64,000 nucleotides of DNA from Chlamydomonas reinhardtii (GCF_000002595.2 NC_057006.1:1490246-1554245); one strand, 5' to 3'; numbered from the stretch's first letter, positions 11,532-24,361 are shown. Notes: generated by a model from the letters alone, not told the origin. Program-made: numbers and translations.

Positions 11532-13050
11532 ACCGCTAGCTCATGTAAGGCGGGCAGCTGGCAAAGAGCTGCTTGCTTACTGCTACAGGGCGCGGCGGCC
11601 AGTGCGGCAGGGCACTACCGCAGCTTGGGCAGTTTGAACGAGTGACGTATGCAGTTGGTTAGGAGCACGCTGGCAATGGACAGGGCAGGTTTGCAACCAG
11701 CAGGGGCGGCAGGTTTAAACCGCTAGTCACAGCATTATTGTCAGCTTACTTGAATTGTTGGATCTATTTGCCCGCATATGCGCATCTGAGCCTGGACTCC
11801 TGGACGAAGCGGGTAGTGTGTAGGACTGTAGGTTGCATCACTTATGTGCACGTCACGGCAGTTGATGTCAGGGGTGCACGTGCACACAGCACACCCATGT
11901 TTGATGTACCACACTAGGGCGTCAGTTGGGTGTTAGTTGGGGTGCACTGTACCCGACCCGCATGCGTAGATGCGGCGCGGAGCAAGGTTGTTGCAGGCAT
12001 GCACTTACGCCGTCTCCATTTGTTGATGTAAAAACACAGCAGGTGTTGTCCCGCCGCCTGTGTTGTCCTCGTCAGGGAGCGGGAGGGGAGGCACGGGGGT
12101 CCGCTGGCCTGGCCGGGTCGGGGTTTGGGGTTGCAAGGCAGTCAAGCAGTAGCCGGGCAGACAGCTCATGGTAATGGGACAGGCTGGCTTGGAAGAGCAG
12201 CTCATGCCGTAGCGGTGGCATCAGGGCTTTCCCTGCTGGGCGGCAGGTCTGGGCAGTAGGAGGGCTTGGCGGGCCAGCACCAGGACCCTGATGGATGGCA
12301 GCCTTCATTCCTTCCTTCCGGGCTAGCTAGGGTGCGCGGGCGGCTTCCAAGGGCAGCCAGCTGCACTCCCAGCAGTGTCGTGGCACGCGGCCAGGACTGC
12401 GCATGAGAGAAGACTGTAGAGAAAGTCACGCACGCCATACTGGCCCGCTGCCACTGCCCCTCCCTTGCGGTGCTCCCATGCACGGACCCACTCGAGCAAC
12501 AGCAATCGCTGGCCAAGCCGGAGCTAGCGAACCTAACGGGCCTCAGGGCTCAGGCCCAGCAAACTGCATGAAACGGCGGTGAGGATTACAGGTGCGTGGG
12601 TGCCGGGTTGCCCAGGTGCGGGTTAGGTGCGAGTGCAGGGTTCTACGAGAGGGCAAAGCGGAAACTCCCTTCTGCAACCACGCACACGAACGACTGGCTG
12701 ATGCGGTCGTGCCTGTTTGTGCTAACCGAATCCTGCTTGCACCAGCAGTTTGGTGTTGGCATGGCAGCAGTGTGGGCAGTCTCAGGTGTGTGTGTGGGGG
12801 GAGGGAAATGGGTGCGGGAGGGGTCGAGGAAGCCACGCATGTTTCCGAGCTCGCATGTCAACGTCACATCAAGACACCCCAGCCGGCGGGCATGACCAGA
12901 AGCACGGTCACCGGTAGTTAGAGCTTGGGTTAGAGGGAGCAGCAGCGGTTTACTTATGAGGTGGTCGTGGTCCGGCAATGGCAGGTGTGCAGGGCGGGCC
13001 GCGAGTGCGGGTGCCGCCTGGGCCTGGGCCTGCAGAGGAAGATGGGAACT
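11532..13050. other. intergenic between the two cysteine-protein genes
   Basis: About 1.5 kb with no convincing gene on either strand. Open frames here lack codon bias and recognisable motifs. It holds the 3' UTR of copy 1 and unassigned sequence. Confidence 0.4.
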
Positions 13051-13196
13051 CGTGAAAACTGAAGACCCGTGAAGGGCCCGTGACGACTTGTGAATCGGCC
13101 GTACGGGCGGTTGGGCCTGGTTTGGGTATTTAAGCGAGAGCGGTCAATCTGTACCATAAAATCTGTAGAGTCAACCTCTATACAGCGCTTTTACAA
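13051..13196 (+). promoter_or_regulatory. promoter/leader block shared by the two cysteine-protein genes (copy 2)
   Basis: GTGAA-containing units (CCCGTGAAGGGCCCGTGACG) at about 13066-13085, then AATCGGCCGTACGGG at about 13092-13107, a TATA-like TATTTAA at 13127-13133, and the shared leader AGCGCTTTTACAA at 13184-13196, 31 bases before the ATG. The order matches copy 1. Confidence 0.6.
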
Positions 13197-13214
13197 AAGC
13201 AACCTGCAATAACA

Positions 13215-13733
13215 ATGAAGGGATTCGCCAAGAGCCTGCTCGCGCTGGCCATCCTGGCGACCGCCTTCTCGGCGACGCACGCTGGACCGATCGCCTACGG
13301 CATCTGCCAGACGGGCTGCAACGCACTTGCTGTGGCCTGCTACGCGGCTGCTGGCTTCACGTTCGGCGTTCCGTCTTGGGGTGAGTCTGCATGCTTGGCA
13401 TGTCGCTGGGGTCGTCGAGCGATGTCTGGGATAGCGTTGAGGCGACCTTCCATATGAGGGGAAAAGCCAGGGTAAACAGTGCAAGAACTACTACAGCTAG
13501 CGTTTGCTTTGATGGCTGGGCGCGGCTCTGTCGCCCCTCTCTCGCGGTCTTTGCGCAGGTTTTTGCGGGCGGGGTCTCAGTTGTTTTGGGCTACAACTTG
13601 ACTAACCATCCCCCGCCTCCCCCCAATATTGCATGCAGGCGCAGCCATCCCTGCAACCGTCCTGGCCTGCAATGCAGGCTTGGGCACGTGCATGGCAGCG
13701 TGCGTGGCGGCCGGTCTGTCGCCCATCCCTTAG
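13215..13733 (+). CDS. small secreted six-cysteine protein, copy 2
   Basis: Two exons, 13215-13380 and 13639-13733, give 86 aa. It is nearly identical to the copy 2.2 kb upstream in the signal peptide and the GICQTGCN-FTFGVPSWG block, and more diverged in the second exon (LACNAGLGTCMAACVAAGLS). The six cysteines and the intron position are kept. The signal peptide is two residues shorter by loss of Leu codons. The introns of the two copies do not look alike, so the duplication is not very recent, or exons are held similar by selection or conversion. Secreted, function unknown. Confidence 0.85.
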
Positions 13734-14682
13734 CCCGCTCCTTTAGGGCGGACTATCGCGCTTGGGCAGCGTGTACAGTTGAGTTTTTCACAATCATGCT
13801 TCATTGGTGCATCTTAGCCTCCGTCAGGTTGTGACAATATGTTAGGTCATGGCTGCAGCAGGATCGGCTGCAGCAGCAGGCAGCAGTTGCGCGCGTTAGT
13901 AACGATGTATAGAGCAATATGTGATTAATGTTTGCTAGCTGTTGTATATATTGGCACATGCGCGAGCTGATATGTCCGCGCTCTTACAACTCGGAGTTGG
14001 AGTTACCTGGAGAATGGCGGGAGGCATGTGCGCAGAATAACTAGTTGGGGCAGATTGCATGCTGGACACGAACATTCGTATGAGCTCATGCCGCTCTGTA
14101 ATTATCAAAACACATGGAACGGTCAAAGGAATCCGGCGGGCAGGGGGGGGGTTCGGCAGCGGGGGAAACTAGGGCACATATCAGTTTGCACAGCCGGGAC
14201 ACGGAACACACGAAACGGGTGGACACGTTCAGTCCCATTGCGCTGTCTTGCGCAGTACGCAGGAGTACGCATACGAAACAAGTATTGGCTCCCTTCAGTG
14301 GCCGCTTCATGGCATCATGGGTTGGGGTGTCCGTGTCTGGTAGTCGGCTCCACGGTCGGCTCTGGTTGGCGTCGCGCCAAACCCGCGCCAACACGCGCAT
14401 TGGACCACGGCAGCATGACCCACCCGTACCCACCCTTCAAAGCGGCCTGGTTAGTGTATGGCCCTACACGCCCTTGCACCCACTAGCACAAGTTCCTTGC
14501 ATCAATGACATAGACGAAGCGAAGGCTCAACTAGCACTCAAGCGCCAACGGCCAGTCGGCCACGTGCTGCCAAAGCGCTCTCTCGCAGAATGCTTGGCGC
14601 TTTTCAGGCCCTTCTCTTCCGGGGCAGCACCGCTAAATTAATCGATGGCGGAGTATGTAGCGACCAGGACCAGCCTGGGAGC
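13734..14682. other. intergenic: 3' UTR of copy 2 and upstream region of the Moco sulfurase gene
   Basis: Moderately AT-rich (for example TTGTATATATTGG near 13944). No convincing gene. The frame upstream of 14683 stays open from 14590, so an earlier start there cannot be excluded, but codon bias is weak. Confidence 0.4.
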
Positions 14683-17600
14683 ATGGGGTCCAAAACTTCG
14701 TGCGAGAATCGCGAGCAAGAGCGCACCCAGATGCACACCGGCAATCAGGCGCACACAACTAGGCACAGAATTCAATCTGCTAGCGAGTCGGTGAGCTGCT
14801 CGACGAAAGTTCAGCACTCGCGACCTCAGGACGACCTGCAGGGCCTGCTCGACAGCCCGCACGAATACTCTGTGGAGCTGCAGGAATTTCGTAACAGCGC
14901 GGGAGCCGGATCATACAGCTATGGTGGCGCGCTGGAGGACATCCGGGCACGGGAATTCAGCCGGTTGACTAACCATGCATACCTGGACTATGCGGGAGCG
15001 GCACTGTACTCCGAGGCTCAGATCCAGGCGTGCGCAGATGACCTGAAGGCGCAGCTGCTGTGCAATCCGCACAGGTGGGGGCGCCTGACACGTCGGTGTG
15101 GAAGTGCGGGGTGGTACGCGCGTGTGCATGCGTGTGTCTGCGGCGATACACAGTGCATCGGATTTGCCCTCACAGCATTCGTCCGCCACACCCACAATCA
15201 GCACGTCATGCCCACCAATCATCAAATAGCATGCCGCCTGCTGCTCCCCTCCTCTCCTCTCTTACCCATGCTTACGGCCGCCTCCTGTTTCCGCTGCCCC
15301 CCCCCTCGCGCCGCAGCTCCTCGTCCTCCTCGCCCGCCTCCGAGGCCCTGGCGGCTCTGCGGCGCGACACGCTGGCGCTGCTGCGGGCGGACGGGCGGCA
15401 CTACGAGGTGGTGATCACGGCGGGGGCCACGGCAGCACTGCGGCTGGTGCGTGTGGGGGCGTGGGCGTTTGCGTGGTTTGTGTGCGTGTTCTGGGGGTGG
15501 GGGGGACTTGGCGTGTGAGGCGGAAATGGGCTACAAAGCGGGGGAATATGATGATAAGTGCTAGGCTGGTGTCGGGAGGTGTGACCGACCGGGACGGCTT
15601 ACCGAGAGGGCCCCCAAGGCGAGGCGTGTCAGTGCGCCTCAACCTGTGGTACGTGCCATGCCGTACAGGTGGCGGAGGCGTTCCCCTGGACGCCCGGGGC
15701 GAGTGTGTTTGCGCACCCGCACGCCGTACACAACAGCGTGCTGGGCGTGCGGGGGCCGGCGGCGGCGGCGGGCGCCCGAGTGCAGCTGGTGGACACACAG
15801 CAGCGTGTGGGGGGCCGGGCGGGCCGGGAGGCCGCGGCGGCGGCAGGGGCGGACGCAGGGGCGGACGCAGGGGCGGACGCAGGGGCGGATGCAGGGGCGG
15901 CGGCAGGGGCGGCGGCGCATGGAGGAGTGCTGGCGGCGGAAGCGGAAGGAGCGGCGGGCGCAACGGCAGTGGTGGTGGAGGATGCTGCAGGCAGCACCGC
16001 GGCAGCAGCAGCAGCAGCAGCAGTAGCAGCAGAGGCGCCGTGCTGCTACAGCTTGTTGGCGCTGCCTGCCGAGTGCAACTTCACGGGGGACCGCCACCCG
16101 GCCCTGGGGGAGGTGGTGAGGCACGTGCGGCGACACGGCATTGCGGGACTGGTGGTAGGCGGCGGCGGCAGCGGTGGCAGCGGCAGCCGCCAGACTGAGT
16201 GTGCGGCACAGACACTGAACCTCGCGGCGGCGGCAAGCATCCGCACCGGCACCAGCACCAGCACCGATGCTGGGCCAATGCCCGCTAGTAGGGACTCGTC
16301 ACCCTCGGGCGCGCCCAGTCAGCAATCCGGCGGCGACAGCGGCCGCAGCAACAGCGACAGCGACAGCGGCGGCGGCGGCGGCGGGCGCTGGCTGGTGCTG
16401 CTGGACGCCGCCAAAGCCTGCGCCACGGCCCCACCAGACCTGTCTGCCGTACCAGCCGACTTTGTCGTACTGTCGTACTACAAGATCTTCGGCCACCCCA
16501 CGGGGCTGGGTGCGCTGGTGGTCCGGCGGGAGGCGCTGGCGCTGCTGGGGCGGGGCAAGTCGTACTGGGGCGGCGGCACGGTGGAGGTGGCGGTGGCCGA
16601 CAGGCCCTTCCAAGTCAGGTGGGGCAAGAACGGCGGTGGCGGCGGCGCAGGGAGGCGAGCGAAGGAGGTGTGGGGGTGGGGTTAAGTAAATGTGCGGATG
16701 TCACTGCGTGCGCTTTGCTGGCTGGGGTCGGTGGGTTTGACTCTGGGTTTGGTCTTGAGGCAAGAGCTCCAGCACTGCAGACATCGTCATCAAATCCCGT
16801 GGGCTTAGCTTAGTACTCACCCCTTTCTCTTCCTCACATGCATGCAGGCGCAGCGGCGCTGCGGGTTTGGAGGACGGCACACCGCCCTTTACTGCCGCCG
16901 CCGCCGCCCGACACGGCTTTGCCTTCCTGCGCCGACTGGCGGCTGGCGGCGGCGGCGGCGGCTGTAGCTCCCACGCCGCCGGTACCACCAGCTGTAGCAA
17001 CACCAGCCGCCACCTGCCACCAGCAGACGCGACAGAAGCAACGGCAGTAGCAGCCGCAGTAGCACCAACAGGAGCAGATTCAGCTGTGCCGTACGACGGT
17101 GTACGGGAATCTCTGGCGGCGGTTCATGGGCATGCGGTAGGGCTGGCGCGGTGGCTGGCGGCGCGGCTGGCGGCGCTGCGGCATTCCAACGGTGCGCCGG
17201 TTGTGCGGCTGTACGGAGACTGGTGTACGGAACTGGCGGCGGCGGTGGCGGCGGGGCGGGCGCCGGCGGCGGCTGCCGCTGCAGGGCATGCCGATCACGG
17301 CCCCACGGTGGCGTTCAACCTGCTCCGTGCCGACGGCAGCTGGGTTGGCTATGCCGAGGTAAGCCGTGGCAGGTGTTTTTAGGGAGGGAATGATGGTCTG
17401 TGTTGCATCCCGTGTAACGTTCGCGGCCCGAGTTAACTAGCGCAGACCCGGCGATCAACAATGCGCGTCGTCCACGACAACCTGCGCGCGCCTGTTTACG
17501 GTCTGGCGCCCTGTTGTGTAGTTTATGCCAGTGCGCGTGCATTAATTGGACTGCGGATGCATGCACACATGCTCATGCACACATGCACATATACAAATAT

Positions 17601-19852
17601 GCGCACATGCTGCCGCGCCTGCCGCACGTGCAGGTGGGCCGGCTGGCGGCCATGCACGGACTGCACCTGCGCACCGGCTGCTTCTGCAATCCGGGCGCGT
17701 GCGGGCACTGGCTGAGGCTGAGCGCCGAGGACATGATCCGACACCACAGGTGGGGCGCCATTAAGGGGAGGCAGGGCAGGGGGGTTGTAGGTACCAGCCC
17801 AAACTAAACCGAACTCAATGCAAAAGAGCGAGGGATGCCGGTGCCGGGTGGGCCTGGGAGCACCGGGGCACCCGGGGGGAAGCGCATCAGCAGCGTGGCG
17901 GGCGGCATGGGCATTCAGAATTTCGTATAGTGGTCCGGGGAGGGGCTGCGCGGTAGGGGGCGTGTGCCAGACCTCCCTGCCTCACTGTTTCACCCTTCGC
18001 CCACCGCCGCAGCTCGGGGCACGTGTGCTGGGACGACCACGACCTGGCGGAGCCCGCGGTGGGGCAGGCAGCCGCGGCAGGAGAGGGCGGCGGCAGCGGC
18101 GGCGGCAGTGGCGGCGGCAGTGGCGGCGGCGTCGTTGGTCGGGTGCCGACGGGCGCGGTGCGCGTGTCGCTTGGGGCTGTGAGCACCTTCGCTGAGGCCT
18201 ATGCGGTGCTGCGCCTGGTGCAGAGGTACTTTGTACAGCAGCAGCAGCAGCAGCAGCAGCAGCCGCAGCAAGAGGAGCAGGAGGAGCAGGTGGGGGTGCA
18301 GCAGGAGGAGCAGGTGGGGGAGGTGAAGGGGGAGCAGGTGGAGCGGCAGCAAGGGGGCGAGGAGCAGGAGGCGCGGCAGATGCCGTTGCACGTGCCCGTG
18401 CAGGAGCCGTGCGGCGGCCCGCGGGAGCAGCCGCAGCGGCCAGCAGGCGGGCAGTGCGCGGCGGGCAGCAGCAGGGCGGACGGGGCCGGGCGGCAGCCGC
18501 ACCTGCCTCCCCAAGGGACCGAGCTAGGCAGGGCCTGCGCAACAGCTGGCCCCACGCAACAGCTCCGGCCGCCGTACACCCTGCCCCTGGAGGCCCTGGA
18601 GGCCATTGCGTCCTCCTGCGGCAGCAGCAGTAGCAGTAGCAGCGGCGCCAACAGCAGCAGTAGCAGCACTGGCAGTAGCAGCACTGGCAGTAGCGGGACT
18701 GGCAGTAGCAGCACTGGCAGTAGCAGCACTGGCAGTAGCGGGACTGGCAGTAGCAGCACTGGCAGTAGCAGCACTGGCAGTAGCGGGACTGGCAGTAGCA
18801 GCACTGGCAGTAGCAGCACTGGCAGTAGCGGGCGGCTGGCGGGCATCCTGCTGTACCCGGTCAAGTCGTGTGCGCCGCAGCTGGTGTCGGCCTGGCCGGT
18901 GGGGGCCACGGGGCTGCTGCTGGACCGCGAGTGGGCGCTGGTGGACGACAGCGGTGAGCTGTGATGGGGCCGGGGCGGGTGCATGGGGGTGCGGTGTCTC
19001 GTGTTCCTTTGTCGCAAACCTTGCCGTATGTGTGCGCATGTGTTCCGTGTATGTCTGGTGTATTGATGCACGTCACAGGTCGTTGTCGCATTCGTAAGGT
19101 CCCTACCAGCCAACCAAGCCCCCCCGCGTTTCCAACACGCCGCCTCCCACATACTATGCCTCCACACTGCTCCTCCATGCCTCACAACACACACAGGCAA
19201 GGTGCTGACGCTGAAGCAGTGCCCGCGCATGGCGCTCATCCGGCCCGAGGTGGACCTGGCGGCAGCCACACTGCGCATCGCGCCGCCGCCCGGCGCCGGC
19301 GTGCCGCCGCTGACGCTGCGCGTGCCGCAGCTACAGCCGCCGCCGCCGCCGCTGCGGGAGGCTGTAGCAGGCGGCGCAGCCGCGGCGGCGGGCGGTGCTG
19401 CAGATGCTGCAGCCGATGCTGCTGCAGCCGATGCTGCTGCTGCTGCTGCTGCTACTGCTGGGGGCCCGGGCGGGGCTGTGGTGCGGCTGGATGCGGGCCT
19501 GGTGATGGAGCGGGTGCAGGTGTGCGGCGACACCGTGTGCACCGACCTGGTGAGTGGTGATGAGCTTGCTTGCTTTTTATGACTGCTTGGTGATGACAGA
19601 ATATTATAGTGTTATGCAACCGGATCGCAATAGGTGCTGAAGCAATGGCAGGAAGGACAGGCTGGTCGAGCGCAGTGTTGTTGTGTACGGCCTGGCACAG
19701 GTGGACACGTGCAGTGCCGGTGAGGGCGGCGACGAGCGCGTGCGGGCCTGGTTCGCGCGTGTGCTGGGCGCCCCCTGCCGCATTGTGCAGCAGCGCAGCG
19801 GCGCGCGCAAGGTGCGCCGGCCCGCAGGCCAGCAGCCCAAGCAGCCGCTGGC

Positions 19853-19884
<32 letters not shown>

Positions 19885-21361
19885 CTGGAGGCGGCGCCGG
19901 CGACGTTGCAGCCATAGGTGGTGCCGGTGGAGGTGGTGGTGGTGGTGGCGGCGGCGGCGAGGGATCGGGTCAGGCGCTGGTGGGCTTTGCCAATGACGGC
20001 CAGTACCTTCTGGTCAGCCAGGTGCGTGTGCGTGCGTGTATGTGTGTGTGTGTGTGTGTGTATGTGTGTGTGCGCACGCGCGCGTGTGTGTTAAAGAGCA
20101 CGCGTGTGTGTGTATGTGTTTGCGTGTGCATGTGCATGTGTGACAAGGGAAACGACAACGCGCGCCCGCCCATGCATCTGTACGCGTGTGCGTTGCCTGA
20201 GGCAAACCGTCACGACGGCGGTGGCTGTTGCAGTGACGCTGAACACCGCTGCTGATTCTCCTGTTCGGTCATGCTCAACCTTCAACGCAGGCAAGCATGG
20301 ACGACCTGCGGCGGCGCATGTCCCCCGGGGCCACGGCTGCACACGCTGCCACGAGCGCCAGTGCAGTTGCAGGCGGGGGCACAGGCGGCGGCGGCGCGCG
20401 GCCGGCCGGGGGCTCGGGGCCTGGCGAGCTGCTGTGGCGGCTGCGGCCCAACCTGGTCGTGTGTGGGTTCGCGGCCTATGCGGAGGACAACTGGGCGCGG
20501 GTGCGGGTGGGGCCGCTGGCGGCGGAGGTGCTGGGCAGCTGCCCGCGCTGCGAGCTGTTGCAGGTGAGGATGGAGGGAGGAGGGGGAGGGAGGAGGGAGG
20601 AGGGAGGAGGGAGGAGGGAGGAGGGAGGAGGGAGGAGGGAGGAGGGAGGAGGGAGGAGGGAGGAGGGAGGAGGGAGGAGGGAGGAGGGAGGAGGGGGAGG
20701 GAGGCAGGTGAAGGGGGCCAGGTAGAGGAGCAGATGGAGAGGAGGGAGGGGCGGAGAGAGGTTGGCAGGAGGGAGAGCGGGAGGAAGAGGGGCAGAAGGG
20801 GCAAGCGATTTGGGGCCGGGTTGGCCAGTGGGGCGTAGGGCTTGGGGAATGCTGCAGAACTCTTTTCAGGTATGCAGCTACGGTATGCAGCTACGGTGTG
20901 CCGCAACCCCATGTAGAGCCGCTTCCCCCACTGGCCCACCCGGGTCACATGACCCGCATGACCCACATCGCTCACATCCCACCACTCCACCATGCACACT
21001 GCAGGTGGACCCGCGGGCGGGAGTGCGGCGCGGCTCCGAGGTGCTGGTGGCGCTGGCGCAGTACCGGCGGCGCGGCGGCCGGGTGCAGTTCGGAGTGCTG
21101 CTGGCGGCGGTGGCAGGAGCGGCAGGGCCGGCAGGGCCGGCAGGGCCAGCGGCGGCGATGGACGGGGCGGCGGAGGCAGGTGGGGCGGCGGAGGCGGACG
21201 GTGCCAGTACGGTTGCGGGTGGAGAAGGGCAGATGTGTAAGGCGCAGGCGCAGGAGCAGGAGGGAGAGGTGGGGTCTGTGGAGTGGCTGCGGCGGCGGTT
21301 TGGTGCGGGGTCGGTGCTGGTGGTGGGGGATGTGGTGGAGGCGTGTGTGGCCGGGGCGTGA
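14683..21361 (+). CDS. ABA3: molybdenum cofactor sulfurase (NifS-like + MOSC)
   Basis: Ten exons (14683-15074, 15317-15446, 15669-16618, 16848-17358, 17634-17749, 18013-18953, 19197-19549, 19701-20021, 20291-20563, 21005-21361) close to 1447 aa. The enzyme takes sulfur from L-cysteine and adds the terminal sulfido ligand to Moco of xanthine dehydrogenase and aldehyde oxidase. The N-terminal PLP domain shows the family opening (YLDYAGAALYSEAQI), the PLP lysine K446 in LSYYKIFGHPTGLGA, a conserved KSYWGGGTV loop, and the persulfide-type cysteines 677/679 in RTGCFCNPGAC. The MOSC part starts near residue 974 (LAGILLYPVKSC) and includes LTLKQCPRMALI, GFANDGQYLLVSQ and a NLVVCGFAAYAEDNW-type segment. 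The length greatly exceeds the usual 800-900 aa because of Gly/Ala/Gln/Ser-rich inserts, including two coding minisatellites. The start is chosen for its context; an in-frame ATG lies at 14590. Confidence 0.93.
15838..15911 (+). repeat. coding 12-bp minisatellite in Moco sulfurase exon 3
   Basis: About five to six copies of GGACGCAGGGGC-type units encoding repeats of GADA/GAAA within the PLP domain. It is an in-frame insert relative to the conserved family core. Confidence 0.8.
18652..18832 (+). repeat. coding minisatellite (15-bp unit, 45-bp higher-order) in Moco sulfurase exon 6
   Basis: Units of GGCAGTAGCAGCACT alternate with GGCAGTAGCGGGACT in an ordered 45-bp super-repeat, giving SSSTGSSSTGSSGTG-like protein sequence. 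It sits in the linker just before the MOSC domain, downstream of a Gln/Glu-rich stretch (18238-18370). Confidence 0.9.
20570..20702 (+). repeat. GGAGGGA tandem repeat in Moco sulfurase intron 9
   Basis: A nearly perfect run of the 7-base unit GGAGGGA starting directly downstream of the exon 9 donor. It is purine-only on the sense strand. Confidence 0.9.
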
Positions 21362-21980
21362 TTGAATCGCAGGAGCGGCGCAGGTGCAAAGCTGGTGGGA
21401 AGGTTGGGAAGAGGCTCGCCTGCCGGACATGTAAAGCGTTGGAGGTGCAGAGGTGCTGGAGGTGCAGGCAGGCATGTTAGCTGGCAGGCAGGCAAGCAGG
21501 AGGATGCATATGAACTGCAGCATGCATTATAACAGCGCATAATTGCGTCGGGTTGCACAGGATGCCGGGAGTGCGCAAGTGCGTCTAAAAGATTAGAACT
21601 TCAGGCGTATGAGCCTTGAAACGAACTGAGCGGCGGCATGAATGAATCAAATGAATGCACTTTATGTCTCGGGATCACTGCTAAAGGTTTGTCACCGGTA
21701 CTATTGTAAATGGATCACCAGCTGAAGTAAGCGCCTGCCTAACAGCACTGCAACTGGAAGCATGAGAGTGCCACTCTCAACACATCCCCGACTGGCAACC
21801 CATCGGCGTTCCAGCTACGCGAGGCAACTCCGCCACACACATGCGTCCTACAGTCAGTGCTCACTCCACTACGGTACTACGGCACTGCCACTGCCACTGC
21901 TGCTCCTGCTACTGCCACTGCTACTGCCACTGCTACTGCGGCTGCCACTGCTACTGCCACTGAGACTACTGCCAGTGCTG
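21362..21980. other. convergent intergenic region (Moco sulfurase and oxidase 3' ends)
   Basis: No coding frame. TGTAA on + occurs at 21430-21434 and 21705-21709 and could end the Moco sulfurase transcript. No TTACA (minus-strand TGTAA) was seen for the oxidase. A CTGCCACTGCTACTG-type microsatellite at about 21885-21985 overlaps the oxidase stop. Confidence 0.4.
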
Positions 21981-22149
21981 CTACGGCGTGACGGTGAGCC
22001 ACACGCCCTGGCTGTAGCCGCCGTCGGACGTCACCAGGAACAGCAAGTGGTAGCCGGGCGGGCTCAGGCCGGGGTGGGAGGACGGCGGCGCAGCCAGCGT
22101 CAGGCTGCGGGTGCCGCTGCTGTCGCTGCCGGAGTCAGGGGACAGCACC

Positions 22150-22204
<55 letters not shown>

Positions 22205-24306
22205 GCGTGTGTGTGTGTATGTGCGTGTGCGTGTGCGCGTATGCGTGTGTGTGCGTGTGTGCGCGTGTGTGTGTGTGTGTGTGTGCGTGTGCGTGTGCGT
22301 GTACGACACGCAGTATGGGATGTCACGGGACCGCGAGGGGCTGGCGGAGCTGGCTGTTGACGCCAGGAGGAGGTTGAGGCCTCCCGCGCACCAAGGCACA
22401 GGCATCAGTTGCCCAGCCAACCCCGCCCTCCTCCGGGCGCCCGCTCACCGGTCCTACCGAACCGTCCAATCCCCTCCTGCCGCAGCTGCACACCCGCTTG
22501 CTCCCACCCCCTACGCCTGCTGTCTACTTCGCTGCACTTCTCTATACCAATTGCTGAAAACCCCAGACGCACCTTGAGGAAGACCACCCTCTGGTTCCAG
22601 CCGACGGAGTGGGTGGTCGCGCACGGTGTCACCAGCGAGGCGGCGGTCACGGCCGGAGCAGGCGGCGACGAGCCACTGCCGCCTGTGCCGCCACCCTGAG
22701 CCACCTCGGCGGCGGCTGGGGGGTCGTACGTGAACTCCACTGTGAACGTCCTGCGGGCAATCGATCGGCGGTTAATCAGGAAGGCAGATAGGGCGCCCCG
22801 GGCCTCGCACATTGCTACCACCACGCCACGCCACGCCACACCGCAATCACCACTCCCCAATCAAAAATGAACATGCTGTGCCGCAGCCACCGTTTTCTTC
22901 TGACGGTTACAGCCCGAGAGTACAGTACGGAAATAACTCGGTGCTACAGCCCAAGCTCGCTACAGCCCGCACGCAGCTGTTGCCGTGCCGTGCCGCGCTC
23001 ACTGGTCTCGGGCTATGGACGCGGGCGCCAACGTGATGACCGGCCGCGCCACGCCGGGCGCTATCTCGGCCGGCGTGAACATCTGCAGCCGCTTCTCCAG
23101 CAGCCCCTTGGGGTTGGGCGTCATTGCGGAGGTCTGCGGCCCCGGCGGGTGGGTGGGCGGGTGGGGGTTGTGGCGGGGCGGTGCGTGCGTGCGTGCGTGT
23201 GGTGGGCTGATGGGGTCATGGGACGAAGAGCTGACGACGGAGTGAGCGCGCGTGTCATCAGGGATTCGGGGGATCGAGGGGGGGCAGAGGTGGTGTGGCG
23301 CGCGCTGCATCTGCTCTGCACGGTAGCGACCCAGCCTGTGCGGCTGCGCCGTCGACCGACCCTAAAACTGCAGCATCCTATCTACTCAGGCTGCTACTCC
23401 GTTAGCCAGGCCGCTAGGTAGCTAGGCCGCCGCACTACCTGGACCCAGGTCCGCCAACCTTAAACCCTGCCGCAATCCAAGCCCCCACGCGTGTCAATAG
23501 GCACGAACGCACTCAGGTGCCCAGCACCTCGCTCACCAGGCCAGCCACGTTCTCGCCGCAAGTGTCGCAGCCTGCCGCGATGACCTCCCCCCTGCACACG
23601 TGCGCGTGGCGGCGGCATCGCCAGCAGCTGGTGTCAATGCCGTCGGCCAAGACACACCAAGACACACACAGTATGTAGGAGCGCATTCAAGGCCGGAGCT
23701 GGCCTCACCTAGCTACTGGCAGGAGCAATTCGATTACAACTCGCAACTTCGTCCGAGCTCGTCAAGAGCGAGGAGACTTACGTCCGGTGCAGGCAAGCCG
23801 TGGAGTGGTACATGCGGGGGATGGGGTTGAAGGCCACATGAAAGTAGCGCTCGCCGGCCGGCCGCCAGGGCTCGTAGATGAGAGGCTGGTTGGCGGGGTG
23901 GGAAGCCTGGCCGCCCGCCTTCTGGCCACTGGACGAGTAGGCTGCACGGCCCCACTGCGCACGTGGTGTTGACAGAAGACGGCACACGGTGTCGGGACTC
24001 GTTAACATTCCAGCATGTATCGTATAACAGCCAGCGTGTGCATGAGTGGTGATCACCAGACGTTGCTTGGTACCGTATGAATGGGAAACCAAATGTGATT
24101 GGGAGACCAAATGTCATTGGGAGACTCAATGGCAATCGTGTGTGTGAGAGGGTTGGGGGCAGTCACCACCGGGGATGGACAGCCATGTCGCGGACTTGTG
24201 TACGTTTGGTGGCACCCGCAGAACTCCAGTGATAGATGAACACTATCACAAACACAAGGCGCGCCGCATGCTGCTGCCGCCGAGCACCACGAGCTGCCGC
24301 CTGCTT

Positions 24307-24361
<55 letters not shown>

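Noticed and set aside
22100-22420. Cys/Val or Thr/His repeat frames in the (GT)n/(CA)n tracts here and near 24300, 26700, 27470, 33200 and 36150
   Set aside because: They are translations of dinucleotide microsatellites lying in introns of the oxidase and XRN-like genes.
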